This document shows, in pieces, positions 1 through 10,293 of a stretch of DNA of 64,000 bases. The DNA is from Dyadobacter sp. 676 (lineage in GTDB: Bacteria > Bacteroidota > Bacteroidia > Cytophagales > Spirosomataceae): NCBI RefSeq assembly GCF_040448675.1, contig NZ_CP159289.1, positions 1,612,001 through 1,676,000 on the forward strand, in the 5' to 3' direction. The position numbers and the translations under genes were made by a program. How positions within the stretch are numbered: the first letter of the stretch is position 1; every line of letters starts with the position of its first letter. A model generated the notes under the pieces. That model searched no databases. It was not told the origin of the DNA and saw nothing but the letters and a program-made list of their open reading frames with translations.

Positions 1-1725
1 TGCACCGTGTCCACTACGGAAGCCTCTCCGAGCCCGAAATGCAGGCGCAGCGGCGTGCACGACAGATACCCGCGATTCGGGTTCACTTCCTGGTATTGTA
101 ATGTGCCCTTGTTTTTCAAATAAACCCTGGTCCCTATTCCGCCTGCATTGGCTCCGTCCTGTTTCAATTTGAGTTGCAGCCAGTTGGTATTCTTTGTGTC
201 ACTTGCCGTATTTTGGTATACAAATGCAGGCTCATTGATATTGTTGACTATCAGATCGAGGTCGCCGTCGTTGTCGAGGTCCGCGTACACGGCGCCGCTG
301 GACACCGATGCGTGTTCAAGCCCCCAGGGCTGCTGCATCCGGGAAAACGTAAGATCCCGGTTGTTCCTGAAAATGTAGTTGGCCAGCATCGTGGACGGCA
401 TCGCCTTCACGAGGTCCATGAGCTGGAACGGCTCCTTGTCGATGGCCCTTTTGATCTTATAGTCGCCCCAGTATTTGAGAAAATCCTTGTTGGTATAATC
501 CCGCAAATAGCCGTTTGAAACGAAAAGATCCTTAAAACCGTCGTTATCGAAATCGGCGAAAAGCGGCGTCCAGCTCCAGTCGGTATTGGAAACGCCGGCA
601 AACTGACCTATTTCGCTGAATGTACCATCCCCATTGTTGAGTTGCAGCATATTCCGCATATACTGCTTTTGCAGGTCCTGGTTCACCATCAGCTCGAACG
701 CCTCATAGTTTTCCTGCAACTGAAGCAGCTTCTGCCGCTGGTTGTCCTCGGGCAGCATGTCCAGCGACATTACGTCCGGCAGGCCGTCGTTATTGAAATC
801 CGCGATATCGATCCCCATCGAAAACTGGGCAAGGTGCCGGAAATACTGCCGGGTCACGTCTTTGAATGTGCCGTCGTGGTTGTTGATATAGAGGTAATCG
901 GGCTCGTTGTAATCGTTGGTAACGTAAATATCTTCCCAGCCGTCCTGGTTCACATCGGCAATGGCGAGACCGAGCCCGAAGGTCAGCGGATATTGATGGA
1001 TACCCGCCTTCTGCGTGACTTCCACAAAACGGTTTTTCCGGTTTTCAAAAAGCTTGTTGCCCGCGAGTTCGTCGGTTTGAGTCCGGAACTTCGCCAGTTC
1101 CATATTGTCGATCTTTTTAGTGGTATGATTGAGCAGCATCATATCCAGATCGCCATCGTTGTCATAATCAAAAAAAGCGGCCTGGGTGCTGTACGAGATG
1201 TTGTCCAAACCATATTCTTTCGCCTGCTCAACGAATTTAAGGTTCCCCTGATTGATAAAAAGCTGATTTTTGCGGTCTTCGTCCTTTACTTTTCCCGAGT
1301 AGCAAATGTGGATATCGAGCAAGCCGTCGCCATTTACATCGGCCATTGTCACGCCCGTTTTCCAGCCGCCCCTACGTCCTTCCAGTCCCTTTCCGGCCGA
1401 CGACGTAATGTCTTTGAACTTCATCTTTTCTCCTTTCGCGCCGAGGTTCAGGTAAAGTTTGTTGGAACCCATATTGGACGTAAAAAAAGAGATCGTCGAA
1501 GCCGTCGTTGTTGATGTCCCCCACTGCCACGCCGCCGCCATTGTAGTAGTATTCGTAGGACATTACATTCTGGTTCTCCGTTTCGCTGATGGGGTTCACG
1601 AAATCGATCCCGGTCTGTTTGGCGTCGAGCAGGCGAAACAAAGTATGCTGCGCACTGACGTCAGTAAAAGGTAATGTCAGCAGCGAGATGGCGGGCAGGT
1701 AAAAACAAAGACCTTTTTGGTTCAT
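1..1725 (-). pseudogene. CRTAC1-family FG-GAP/VCBS repeat protein, frameshifted and cut by left window edge (unit A)
   Basis: Secreted calcium-binding beta-propeller-type protein, third gene of the susC-susD-CRTAC1 unit A. From the ATG at 1725 the product has a Sec signal peptide ending at VSAQ, with no lipobox cysteine, then TLFRLLDAKQTGIDF and YNGGGVAVGDINNDGFDD, the family's N-terminal signature. At residue ~79 the frame breaks in a run of seven A (T7 on the coding strand) at 1482-1488. With six T the protein continues as LFFTSNMGSNKLYLN and stays open to the window edge, through many D-x-N-x-D-G calcium loops to an ASPIC/UnbV-like segment (LHFGLGEASVVD). Everything beyond the shift is well conserved, so it is either very recent or a sequencing error. 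A GTG at 1734 is an alternative start. The C-terminal half lies outside the window. Surface location and a nutrient-binding role are inferred from context. Confidence 0.85.
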
Positions 1726-1770
1726 TGAAAGCACGATACCGATTTAGAAAGGAAGATTTACTACTAAAAT

Positions 1771-1797
1771 AAAAAACTTCAACCGAAAGTTGAAGTT
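1771..1797 (-). terminator. Rho-independent terminator after unit A susD
   Basis: Perfect 9-bp inverted repeat (AACTTCAAC/GTTGAAGTT) followed on the minus strand by a T run. It lies between the susD stop and the CRTAC1 start, so much of the susCD transcript probably ends here and the third gene may be expressed by read-through. Confidence 0.6.
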
Positions 1798-1822
1798 AAA
1801 ACTTAGTGCAGTCGTCGGGAAG

Positions 1823-1859
1823 GAAAGCACCAGGAAAAATAACATTTCCCGGCGCTTTC
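1823..1859 (-). terminator. Long hairpin just downstream of susD stop
   Basis: The arms GAAAGCGCCGGGAAA and TTTCCTGGTGCTTTC pair over 15 bp with two G-U wobbles on the minus-strand RNA. It starts 8 nt past the susD stop codon and has no strong U tract directly after it. It may act as a 3'-end stabiliser in tandem with the terminator at 1771-1797. Confidence 0.4.
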
Positions 1860-1866
1860 TTACTAT

Positions 1867-3471
1867 TTATTTATCCCACCAAACTCTGGACACCCAATTG
1901 TCGCCACTCGCCAGACGCCCTACGGCATCGGAATAATTGGCGCTGTTCTGTGTCGCCTCGGTGGTCGGGTAAGGCTGGCGGCGGGGAATCGTTCCGTTGG
2001 AGAAGTTGCCCACGTAATTCACCGGCGTCAACACGGGGAATCCCGAACGTTTCCAGTTACTCCAGGCCTCTACGAAGTTGAACTGGATACCGGTGGTTGC
2101 CCAGTATTGTTCGTTGATCTGCTTCAATGCATTGGCAGCGTCCAGCGGATGCGCGGCTGCATAGGCGTCGGCCGTTGCGGCATCGATCGCCGCGGCCACC
2201 CCGTATCTTCCAATAGACTGAATGCCGGCAGATAGCCCGTTCTTGTAGTGCGCGGCTGCCGTTCCTCCCACGGCAAAACCGCGGCTCGCAGCCTCCGCCA
2301 GAAGCAACTCGGTCTGTGCATACGTCAACACGAAGATCGGCCCGCTTCTCGAACGGTAAATGCCTGTCGGACGGGAATATTTGCCGATCGGCGTCATATC
2401 CGCCCCTGTGCCGGTGCCGCCGGGATATCCGGCCGACTTCGTAATATCGGTAGCGCCTCCGTTCATGTCATAGCCATTCGGCAGGCCCAGCTGGTTGCCG
2501 GGAGTTGAATCGCCCGCATTGGTAATATTCTGGTTGGCGGCAAGGCCCGCCGCGGGAACCTCCGCGATTTTTCCCAATCGCGGGTCGTTACCTGCTTTCA
2601 GGTAATCGATCATGGTTTTGCTCCATCTTACCTGGTAAATATCGGCGGGCGTCGACAACGCCGCGCCGTTACCGTTGGTATAACCGTTTGCATCGTCCAT
2701 TACAATGTAAGCGTCATCGTTAACGCTGGTGAAAACACCTCCCGTAGCAGCCTTTTCAGCGTAGGTCTTGGCCGTCGCCAAATCCGCTTTTGTGAGGCGC
2801 ATCGCTAGTTTCAGCATCAGGGAATAACCGTATTTCTTCCATTTGGCAATATCCCCTTTGTAATTCGCAAAAGCATCATTGGCAGGAATTGCAGCGGCAG
2901 GATTCAATGCAGCCACGGCGGCATCCAGGCGGGCCAGCAGCGATTTGTAGATGCTTTCCTGCGTATCGTAAACCGGAAGCGTAACGCCCGATTTGGCCTG
3001 CAACGCCTGGGTATACGGGATGTCACCATAAATGTCGGTGATCGTCGCAAGCGCCTGCACCTGCATGATGATCGCGATGTTGGTCAGGTTGACCAGCGCC
3101 GGCTTATCCTTCGTCAGTTGTTCCATTTCGTAGGCCAGGCTGGCAGCGCGGTAGCCCGTGTTCCACGAGCTGGCCAGATAGGAGTTCGTATTGCTCGAAA
3201 TCACATATTTGTCCGCGTTGGAATAATAGTTGGCCGCACCCGACGTGGTAGACGCCAGAATCTGCACCCACATACTCTGGAACAGGATCGAGCCATTATA
3301 ACCAGCCGTTGCATTGGCATGATTGAACTGGACCGACGGCAATAGGAGATTCGGGTCAAAATTGTCGGCCGACGCCTTGGTAGGGTCGGTATTCAGTTCA
3401 TCGAATTTGTCCGTACAAGCCAAAGGAAGCAAGCCTGCGAGGACGATCATATTGATTAGTCTCTTTTTCAT
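1867..3471 (-). CDS. SusD/RagB-family outer-membrane nutrient-binding lipoprotein (unit A)
   Basis: A 534-residue surface lipoprotein expected to form the lid of the SusC pore encoded just upstream, with an 8-bp gap, and to capture a glycan or other oligomer outside the cell. The N-terminus MKKRLINMIVLAGLLPLAC is a lipoprotein signal with a lipobox cysteine at residue 19, followed by TDKFDELNTDPTKAS, the typical opening of the SusD-like_2 subgroup. The alpha-helical TPR-like body and the end (WVSRVWWDK) match full-length family members. No catalytic function is expected. The ligand cannot be read from the sequence and no polysaccharide-degrading enzyme is adjacent. Confidence 0.93.
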   Translation of the reverse strand: MKKRLINMIVLAGLLPLACTDKFDELNTDPTKASADNFDPNLLLPSVQFNHANATAGYNGSILFQSMWVQILASTTSGAANYYSNADKYVISSNTNSYLASSWNTGYRAASLAYEMEQLTKDKPALVNLTNIAIIMQVQALATITDIYGDIPYTQALQAKSGVTLPVYDTQESIYKSLLARLDAAVAALNPAAAIPANDAFANYKGDIAKWKKYGYSLMLKLAMRLTKADLATAKTYAEKAATGGVFTSVNDDAYIVMDDANGYTNGNGAALSTPADIYQVRWSKTMIDYLKAGNDPRLGKIAEVPAAGLAANQNITNAGDSTPGNQLGLPNGYDMNGGATDITKSAGYPGGTGTGADMTPIGKYSRPTGIYRSRSGPIFVLTYAQTELLLAEAASRGFAVGGTAAAHYKNGLSAGIQSIGRYGVAAAIDAATADAYAAAHPLDAANALKQINEQYWATTGIQFNFVEAWSNWKRSGFPVLTPVNYVGNFSNGTIPRRQPYPTTEATQNSANYSDAVGRLASGDNWVSRVWWDK

Positions 3472-3479
3472 ATTTATGC

Positions 3480-6400
3480 TTATTTGAACTTGAAGGCTAC
3501 GTTAACACCGTAATTGCGCGTTGCAGGCAAGCTGGTACCCTCGATCCCCGCGTATTTCAGGTTAGCACCGAACGTAGCTTCGGGATCTATGTTTTTGGTC
3601 TTCTTCATGAAGTAGAACAGGTTCCGCGAAACCAGTGAAATGTTAACGGCACGGATCAGCGGCCATTTTTCCAACATTTTGGCAGGAAGGTTATACCCCA
3701 AAGTCACCTGGCGCAGTTTGATAAAGTCGCCGTCAAGAACGCTGATGCCCGTTACATTGTTGGCCAACGCCGTGTAGTAATCCTGGGCGGTCGCGGTAAC
3801 TGTGTTAGCTGCGCCGCTTTCGGTTACACCGGTCGTAATACCGCCTTCTCGGCCCACCAGGGTTTCTTTCGCCAAGCCACGGCGGTATGCGTAGTTTTCG
3901 GTCGCGGAAAGGATTTTGTTACCGAAGTTATAGTCAACCAGAAACGACAGGTTCACATCACCGAAACGAAGGTCGTTATTCAAACCACCATAAAGCGTCG
4001 GCAATACAGTTCCGTAGTTTTTCAGCTCTCCACGAACCGGTAAACCCGATGCATCCACGACGATCTGGCCATTCGATGCATATTTATAGTCGTAAGCACG
4101 GATCTGCGGGCCAGCTTCGCCTACTACGAATGCGGTTACAGCATTACCCAGGGTAGCCCGGTTCTGGCCAAGCAAAATCGGATTATTGTCGGCGTCCGTT
4201 CTCAGGATTTTGTTTTTAACAGAGGTAAGGTTGAAAGACGTATTCCATTCGAATTTTGAAGTTCTTACAGGCGTACCCGTCAGCATCAATTCCAGACCAC
4301 GGTTTTGAATGGAACCGCTTGCCACCACCCCGCTAGTATAACCCGTTGCGCTGCTGTAATTTGCAGGCATGATCTCGTTGTTGGTCTTTTGGTTATAATA
4401 TGACGCATCTAAGCCCAGGCGGTTACCGAAGAATTTTAATTCCAGACCAACCTCCACTTCATTTTTTGTGAAAGGCTTCAAGAACAGGTTGGGAAGCGCA
4501 GGGTCAAAATTCCCCGTTGGTACTCCGTTGAAGGCATTACCAACGGCGTAGTAAACAGCAGTTTGATAGGCACCGTTGCGATCGCCGCTCGGCTCGCCGC
4601 TCGTACGGGCATATGAAGCTCGTACTTTGCCAAAACTTAGTTCGGAAACGTTCAATAGGTCCGTAAAGATAAACGCTCCCGTTACCGACGGAGTAAAAAT
4701 ACTTCTGTCAGTACTAGGCAGGGTTGAATAGGCATCGTAACGACCGGTTGTACTCAAATTAAGAATACCCTTATAGCCAAGGTCGATGCTATAATAGGCA
4801 GAATGCACCTCAGTGTTAAATACGTCGTAGTTACGGTTGAAATTCACGACGTTGTTCCAGCTATACAGGTAAGGTAATACGAACGGACTACCGCCAATGC
4901 TCACTTTCTCATACTGGTTCTTACGAATATTGCCACCTACGAGTGCGTCGAGAGAAAGGTCGCCGAAAGTCTTGCTCACACCGATCAAACCATCGAAGTT
5001 CAGTTCAGTGCGCTGGGCATTGGATAATTCGTCCAAACCGCCTTTTGCGCCATTGGAATAGGCAGTTCCCCACGGTGTAACCTTGAAGATGCGGTCGTTC
5101 GCGTTGTCATAACCCATACGTGCCTGAGCGTAAATCCAGTCGGTGAACTGGTATTTCGCGGCCACCGCGGAAATCAGACGTTTACGGGTCACATCGTTCA
5201 CAAACTGGCTGGTTACGAAATATGGATTAGTAACATACTCATCGTCAGAGAAAACAATTTCCTTGCCTGTTACAGGGTCGTAGCCCGGCGCGAGAATACG
5301 TTGGTCGATATTGGTTGCAAGGAACATTCCGTTGTTGGCGTTCATCGGGCCGTCGCTGAGAATAGGCTTACCGTTAATCTTCTCATTGATATAGTTGGCC
5401 ATTACATTCACACTCAACTTCTTGGTAATATTCTGGTCTGCGGTCAGGTTGAAAGTTCTCCTGATCAAACCGCTGTTTTCAATGATGGCCTTATTGTCCA
5501 GATTTGCAAATGACAATCTGAAAGAACCATTATCCCCGCCTTTGGTTACCGCAACGCTGTTCGTAAAGTTGCTACCATTGCGATAAAAATGCTTCACGTT
5601 GTCTTTCTGCGCCGAATACTTGTAGGTCTTGCCATCGAACTGAACGATGTCGGAACCATCAAGTTTCGCCCCCCAGCTCATACGCGCCGTTTGTTGTGCC
5701 AATGCTGTAGTGGCGGGTTTCTGGCCGCCGATGCCTTGTCCGTACTCATATTGGAAATCGGTCATGTCACGTGGTGCGTCCAGCGAATAATTCAGATTGT
5801 AATCCACTGAAAAATCGCCCTTTTTTCCTGCTTTGGTTTTAACGAGGATTACCCCATTAGAAGCGCGCGCACCATACAAGCCCGAAGCAGCCTGCCCTTT
5901 CAGTACCGTCATCGACTCGATGTCGTCCGGGTTGAGGTTTCCCAAACCGTCCCCGCCGTCGGCTCCGCCCCATTCGCCGGCGCTGCCGCGCTGGGTATTA
6001 TCCATCGGCACGCCGTTGATGACGATCAACGGGGAACCGCCCGAATTCATACTGGGCATACCGCGCATGAGGATCTTCGCCGTTCCACCCGGACCGCCGC
6101 TGGTTCCTTTTACGTTCAAACCGGCCACACGTCCGGCCAGGGAGTTACCCACGTTGGTTTCCCTAGCTTTGGTCATTACATCTCCCCCCACGGTGGTTAC
6201 CGCGTAACCCAGCTTCCGGGCTTCTTTTGAAATACCCAGCGCGGTTACAACCACTTCTTCCAGATTGGCGACGTCGGGCGCCATTTTGACATCGAAGGTG
6301 CTACGGTTGCCAACGGATACCTCCTGTTTGAGATAGCCGATCGAGCTGAATACCAGGATATCGGTGTCTTTTACTCCCGCCAACGAAAAATTCCCTTCCA

Positions 6401-6590
6401 CATCCGCGTTCGTACCCCTCGTTGTTCCCTTCACCGTTACTGAGACACCAGGGAGCCCCTGGTCTTTTTCGTCGACGACCTTACCTGAGACAGTCCGTTC
6501 CTGAGCAAAGGAGGTCAACGATGCAAAAAGCAGAAATAGCCCCAGAGGGAAAGTCCCCTTTCCCAGGACCATGCGTAGCTTTTCTTTCAT
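3480..6590 (-). CDS. SusC/RagA-family TonB-linked outer-membrane transporter (unit A)
   Basis: A 1036-residue TonB-dependent transporter that imports the ligand captured by its SusD partner. Visible in order are a Sec signal peptide ending near SFAQ (residue ~30), a carboxypeptidase-regulatory-like domain (VSGKVVDEKDQGLPGVSV, ~33-110), the conserved LEEVVVTALG segment that precedes the plug, the plug with PLIVINGVPMDN and LKGQAASGLYGARASNG (~180-250), and a long beta-barrel ending in the aromatic-rich FKFK. Length is normal for SusC. It is the first gene of unit A. The AT-rich 330 bp upstream holds no other gene. Confidence 0.96.
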   Translation of the reverse strand: MKEKLRMVLGKGTFPLGLFLLFASLTSFAQERTVSGKVVDEKDQGLPGVSVTVKGTTRGTNADVEGNFSLAGVKDTDILVFSSIGYLKQEVSVGNRSTFDVKMAPDVANLEEVVVTALGISKEARKLGYAVTTVGGDVMTKARETNVGNSLAGRVAGLNVKGTSGGPGGTAKILMRGMPSMNSGGSPLIVINGVPMDNTQRGSAGEWGGADGGDGLGNLNPDDIESMTVLKGQAASGLYGARASNGVILVKTKAGKKGDFSVDYNLNYSLDAPRDMTDFQYEYGQGIGGQKPATTALAQQTARMSWGAKLDGSDIVQFDGKTYKYSAQKDNVKHFYRNGSNFTNSVAVTKGGDNGSFRLSFANLDNKAIIENSGLIRRTFNLTADQNITKKLSVNVMANYINEKINGKPILSDGPMNANNGMFLATNIDQRILAPGYDPVTGKEIVFSDDEYVTNPYFVTSQFVNDVTRKRLISAVAAKYQFTDWIYAQARMGYDNANDRIFKVTPWGTAYSNGAKGGLDELSNAQRTELNFDGLIGVSKTFGDLSLDALVGGNIRKNQYEKVSIGGSPFVLPYLYSWNNVVNFNRNYDVFNTEVHSAYYSIDLGYKGILNLSTTGRYDAYSTLPSTDRSIFTPSVTGAFIFTDLLNVSELSFGKVRASYARTSGEPSGDRNGAYQTAVYYAVGNAFNGVPTGNFDPALPNLFLKPFTKNEVEVGLELKFFGNRLGLDASYYNQKTNNEIMPANYSSATGYTSGVVASGSIQNRGLELMLTGTPVRTSKFEWNTSFNLTSVKNKILRTDADNNPILLGQNRATLGNAVTAFVVGEAGPQIRAYDYKYASNGQIVVDASGLPVRGELKNYGTVLPTLYGGLNNDLRFGDVNLSFLVDYNFGNKILSATENYAYRRGLAKETLVGREGGITTGVTESGAANTVTATAQDYYTALANNVTGISVLDGDFIKLRQVTLGYNLPAKMLEKWPLIRAVNISLVSRNLFYFMKKTKNIDPEATFGANLKYAGIEGTSLPATRNYGVNVAFKFK

Positions 6591-6859
6591 AGGTCGATAA
6601 ATTAGTAAATTTTAAATAGGTTAAATTTGGTAAAGACCGAATAATTGGCATGCAAAAACCCGTTCAAGGCAAATATCATAAAATATTTTATAATTAAATA
6701 ATTTTAAAAACGGTTTGTATTTAGGTTATATTTTTAATATTTCTTTAATGTTTTGATCAGCCATTTTATAAATGTTTGATCCGCACGTCGTTAGGATTTC
6801 CGGGTACGTAACCAGTACTCGGCGTGCTCCCCGGCTGTTGTTTTTACTATAAAGGCCAT
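6591..6859. other. AT-rich intergenic region upstream of unit A susC
   Basis: About 270 bp without a credible reading frame. The part next to susC (6600-6770) is very AT-rich and presumably carries the unit A promoter. Only an imperfect minus-strand -7 element (GATATTTG, near 6669-6676) was found, so no promoter is called. The distal part, next to the terminator at 6860-6898, holds nothing recognisable. Confidence 0.4.
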
Positions 6860-6898
6860 AAAAAATGCCCGGAAAGCGCCATAAGGGCGATCCGGGCA
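6860..6898 (-). terminator. Strong terminator after unit B CRTAC1 gene
   Basis: The minus strand reads TGCCCGGA, then an internal CGCC/GGCG pairing, then TCCGGGCA followed by six T. It lies 23 bp beyond the stop codon of the CRTAC1 gene and separates unit B from unit A. Confidence 0.75.
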
Positions 6899-6920
6899 AA
6901 ATTGGAATCTTAATGAAAAA

Positions 6921-9900
6921 TTAATTTCCGCCGCCTGAAAAACGGTAGCTCACGAGTGGCCCGTTGTTCACGGCGCCCAGGAGATATTGTGCACCGCTCA
7001 TTTTCAAAACAGCCACGTCACGAACATCGCCCGTGACGTAGAAACCGCTTTTATATTGAGGTAAATACCTGAAATTCAACGATCCTTTATTACAGAACAC
7101 CTGTAACAGACTGGCATCGTTCTTACCCATTCTTACCCGCGTCTGTTTTATATTCCCGCCCAGAACGATGTCGGGCTTCCCGTCGGCATCCATGTCGTGT
7201 ACGGCGATAGCGTGCACCGGGGCAAATTGCGCTTCGACCGGCAACGGATGGAAAATGAATTTTCCATTCGCATTTTCCAGAATTCCGGTCCGGTATTCAC
7301 TGGCTGCTAACCCCCTGGCCGCCTTCAATTTTTCTTCCGAAAGCATTTCCGGTAATGTTGCCTTCGAATAACTTATATAATCGGGATACTTCTTTTTTAG
7401 TGAGGGAATCTGGTCGAGCAATTCGTCACGGCTGGCGTAAGGATATTGTTTGCCGTGCTCTTCGAGGGCTATTACCGGCACCACCCTGCCAAGATTGTCA
7501 AAGTCGGCAGCATAAAGCGCCAACCCGTCGGGGGAAGTAATATTCCACTGCCAGTTCGTACCCATATTCCCGACAACGATGTCCGTATCACCGTCGCCGT
7601 CCAGGTCTGCCGGGTGGAGCGCATTCCAGCAGCCGTGAAGACCAGCCGTGCCCCATTTTTCGCTGGCATCGGCGAATGTTCCCTTATTATTGACAAAAAC
7701 CTGCACAGGCATCCAGTCGGCAGTTACTATCAGGTCCGGGAAGCCGTCATTTCCAAGGTCTTCGAACACCGCATCGGTAACCATGCCGGCCGCCCGTAGC
7801 GCCGGGGCCTGGCTGGCGGTGGCATCGGTGAACATGGCTTTACCATTATTGACCAGCAGTACGCCTCCGGAACTTTCGGGAAAGCGCCCCGGCGTCGCCC
7901 TCGAACCAAGGAAAATATCGAGGTCTCCGTCCTTATCCACGTCCGCTGCTGCTGCCGCAGCGGCGTTGAGCCCGACAGCTGGAAATGGCACTTTTTTGAA
8001 GGCGCCTTTTTCATTGAGGTACAACCGTGGCGCCAGTCGCGGATCGTCCGCATTCAGTTCGTAACCGGCGCTCGTCACCAGCAAATCCTGGTCGGCGTCG
8101 CCGTCGGCATCAAAGAATACCGCGTCGGCATCCTCAAAAGCCGCATCGCTTTCGAACGCCCGCTGGGGCGACCTACGGAATGTACCATTACCGCTCAGCC
8201 ACAAAACCCCCCGATTGCCCCCGCGCCCCCGCGATATAGAAGTCGTCGATGCCGTCGCCATTAATATCTGTTTGTGCCAAATGCGGCCCCTGGTAGGTAA
8301 GCATGGCCGGCAACAGGGTCTGAATGCGAAAATCGTTGCGGGCGTCCTCTATATGTGTAAAGTCGATAAGCGGCACCGGACGCCACAAAGGAGCAGGACC
8401 GGCGGATTTGTCGGCCACATTACGGGCATCGCCATACCGGAGCGTTATTTCCTTTCCGCTCACATTTTTCACCGCCTGCCTGCTGCCATCGGCCCACTGC
8501 ACTTCCAGCGAATCGATACGGGTGCGGGTACCCAGCCCGAAATGCAAAGCATCCCATTGGGCCGACTGGAACCCGCGAACGGGAATGAAATTCTGCGTCT
8601 GGGTGAGCGAGTCGCTGTAGAGCGTTACTTTCGAGCCGGCCAAACCGGCATATTTGGCTGAAACCAGCTTGACCCGAAAGGTGTTGTTCCCGGCCAGCAT
8701 TTTCTCCGCGTTATTACGGTAAATGAATGCCTTCCGGCCAATATTGTTGGTTACAAGATCGAGGTCGCCATCGTTATCAAGGTCGGCATAGGCGGCTCCA
8801 TTCGACTGGTTATTGTTTTCAAATCCCCATTCCTTGATCTTCCGTACGAACGTGAGGTCTTTCCGGTTCTGGAAGATATAATCGGGCTCGTTGATCGGCG
8901 GCATTTGCGCGATGATTTCCATTTGCTTCGGCATATCGCCTCCCTGGTTGCCTTCTACCTGCCTGTCGGCGGAGTATTTGAGAAACTCCATATTGGTATA
9001 GTCCCGCGCATAGCCGTTGGAAATGAAAATATCCTTCCAGCCATCGTTATCGAAGTCGGCTATGAGTGCGGCCCAGCTCCAATCGGTATTGGAAACACCC
9101 GCCAACTGGCCTATTTCGCTAAAAACCGGCACACCCTCAGGATTGACCCCATTATTGAGCTGCAACATATTCCGCATGCTTTGATCGTGGAAACCCGCGC
9201 GAAGAAGTTGCTGGTACTTGTCGAAATTATCATCACCGGAGGTTAATTTAATGCGCTCGTTAGAGCCGGGCAGCATGTCGAGCGTCAGCACGTCCATCAG
9301 GCCGTCGTTATTGATGTCCGCCGCATCGGTACCCATCGAAAACAGCGATACATGCCCCATCGACTCCCGGATCACCTCTTTGAACTTCCCGTTTCGCTCA
9401 TTCAGGTACAGATAGTCGTTTTCGTTGTAGTCGTTGGCAATGTAAAGGTCCTGCCAACCGTCGTTATTAAAGTCATTGACATTAACCCCTAACCCAAAGC
9501 TCAGCACATTGGAAACGATACCTGCCGAATCGGTAACGTTCGTAAAACGGCCGCTGTCGTTTCGGAGCAGTTTGTTCCCATATGCGTCGTTGCGCTGCTG
9601 ACGGTAACTGGCAAGCAGGTTGCTGAACCCGGCGTATTCCTGTAACGAATGGTTCAGCAGGAAACAGTCGGTATCGCCGTCGCGATCGTAGTCGAAAAAA
9701 ACGGCCTGCGTTGTATAAGAAGCGTCGTCCAGGCCATACTCAGCCGCTTTTTCGGTGAAAGTGGGAATCCCGTCGGCTGTTTTGCCATTATTTACGTACA
9801 GGAGCTTCGTACGCAGGCGCGGGTCCTGCGCACCGGCGCGGCACACAAAAATGTCTATCCAGCCGTCGTCATTGATATCCACCAGCGACACGCCGGTTTT

Positions 9901-10215
9901 CCACCCCTCGTTCAAACCTGTCCCTGATTTTTCAGAAATATCCTCGAACTCCATATCGCCGCGGTTCAGGTACAACCTGTTGGCTACCATATTGCCTGTA
10001 AAATACAGATCAACCAGCCCGTCGTTGTTGAAATCCGCAGCCGCCACGCCTCCTCCATTATAGAAGTAACCGTACCGGAGCACGTTGTTCTCTTCATCCT
10101 CGTCGATGTAGTTATTGAAATCGACGCCTGTTTTGCCGGAGTCTAGCAAGGTGAAAAGGGTTTCGTCTTTTTTGCAGCCTGAAAGGAACACCAGCAGGAG
10201 TAAAATTTTTCGCAT
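6921..10215 (-). pseudogene. CRTAC1-family FG-GAP/VCBS + ASPIC/UnbV lipoprotein, frameshifted (unit B)
   Basis: One gene of about 1098 codons read in two frames. From the ATG at 10215, MRKILLLLVFLSGCKKD is a lipoprotein signal with the lipobox LSGC. FG-GAP repeats with D-x-N-x-D-G loops follow, then an ASPIC/UnbV domain (LHFGLGTRTRIDSLEVQW, ~540-600), then FTHIEDARNDF and a second repeat set. In the phrase DINGDGIDDFYIAGARG (residue ~663) the frame breaks inside two closely spaced G5 runs (C5 at 8218-8222 and 8226-8230). Removing one G restores GNRGVLWLSGNGTFRR and an open frame to 6921 (ending SYRFSGGGN). Both halves align with the intact paralogue at 42048-45611, so the break is recent or an assembly error. 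The TTG at 10233 is a less likely start because it falls in the upstream terminator. Confidence 0.88.
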
Positions 10216-10231
10216 AGGATTACGGGACTGC

Positions 10232-10261
10232 AAAAAAGGCAGACACCTGGTCTGCCTTTTT
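10232..10261 (-). terminator. Perfect bidirectional-type terminator between unit B susD and CRTAC1
   Basis: AAAAAGGCAGAC and GTCTGCCTTTTT form a 12-bp perfect stem with a 5-nt loop, with a T run on the minus strand. It sits 32 bp past the susD stop and just before the CRTAC1 start at 10215, the same position as the terminator in unit A. CRTAC1 is therefore probably expressed at a lower, read-through level. Confidence 0.8.
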
Positions 10262-10293
10262 GTTTGATAAATACTTCTTTAAAAAACCGTTGA

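Noticed and set aside
6622..6629. Perfect TAnnTTTG element (TAAATTTG) on the plus strand
   Set aside because: No plus-strand gene lies downstream; chance match in AT-rich DNA.
6921..8261. Separate ~446-residue protein as the downstream part of unit B CRTAC1
   Set aside because: Its first codons overlap the upstream frame and the intact paralogue at 42048-45611 shows a single protein.
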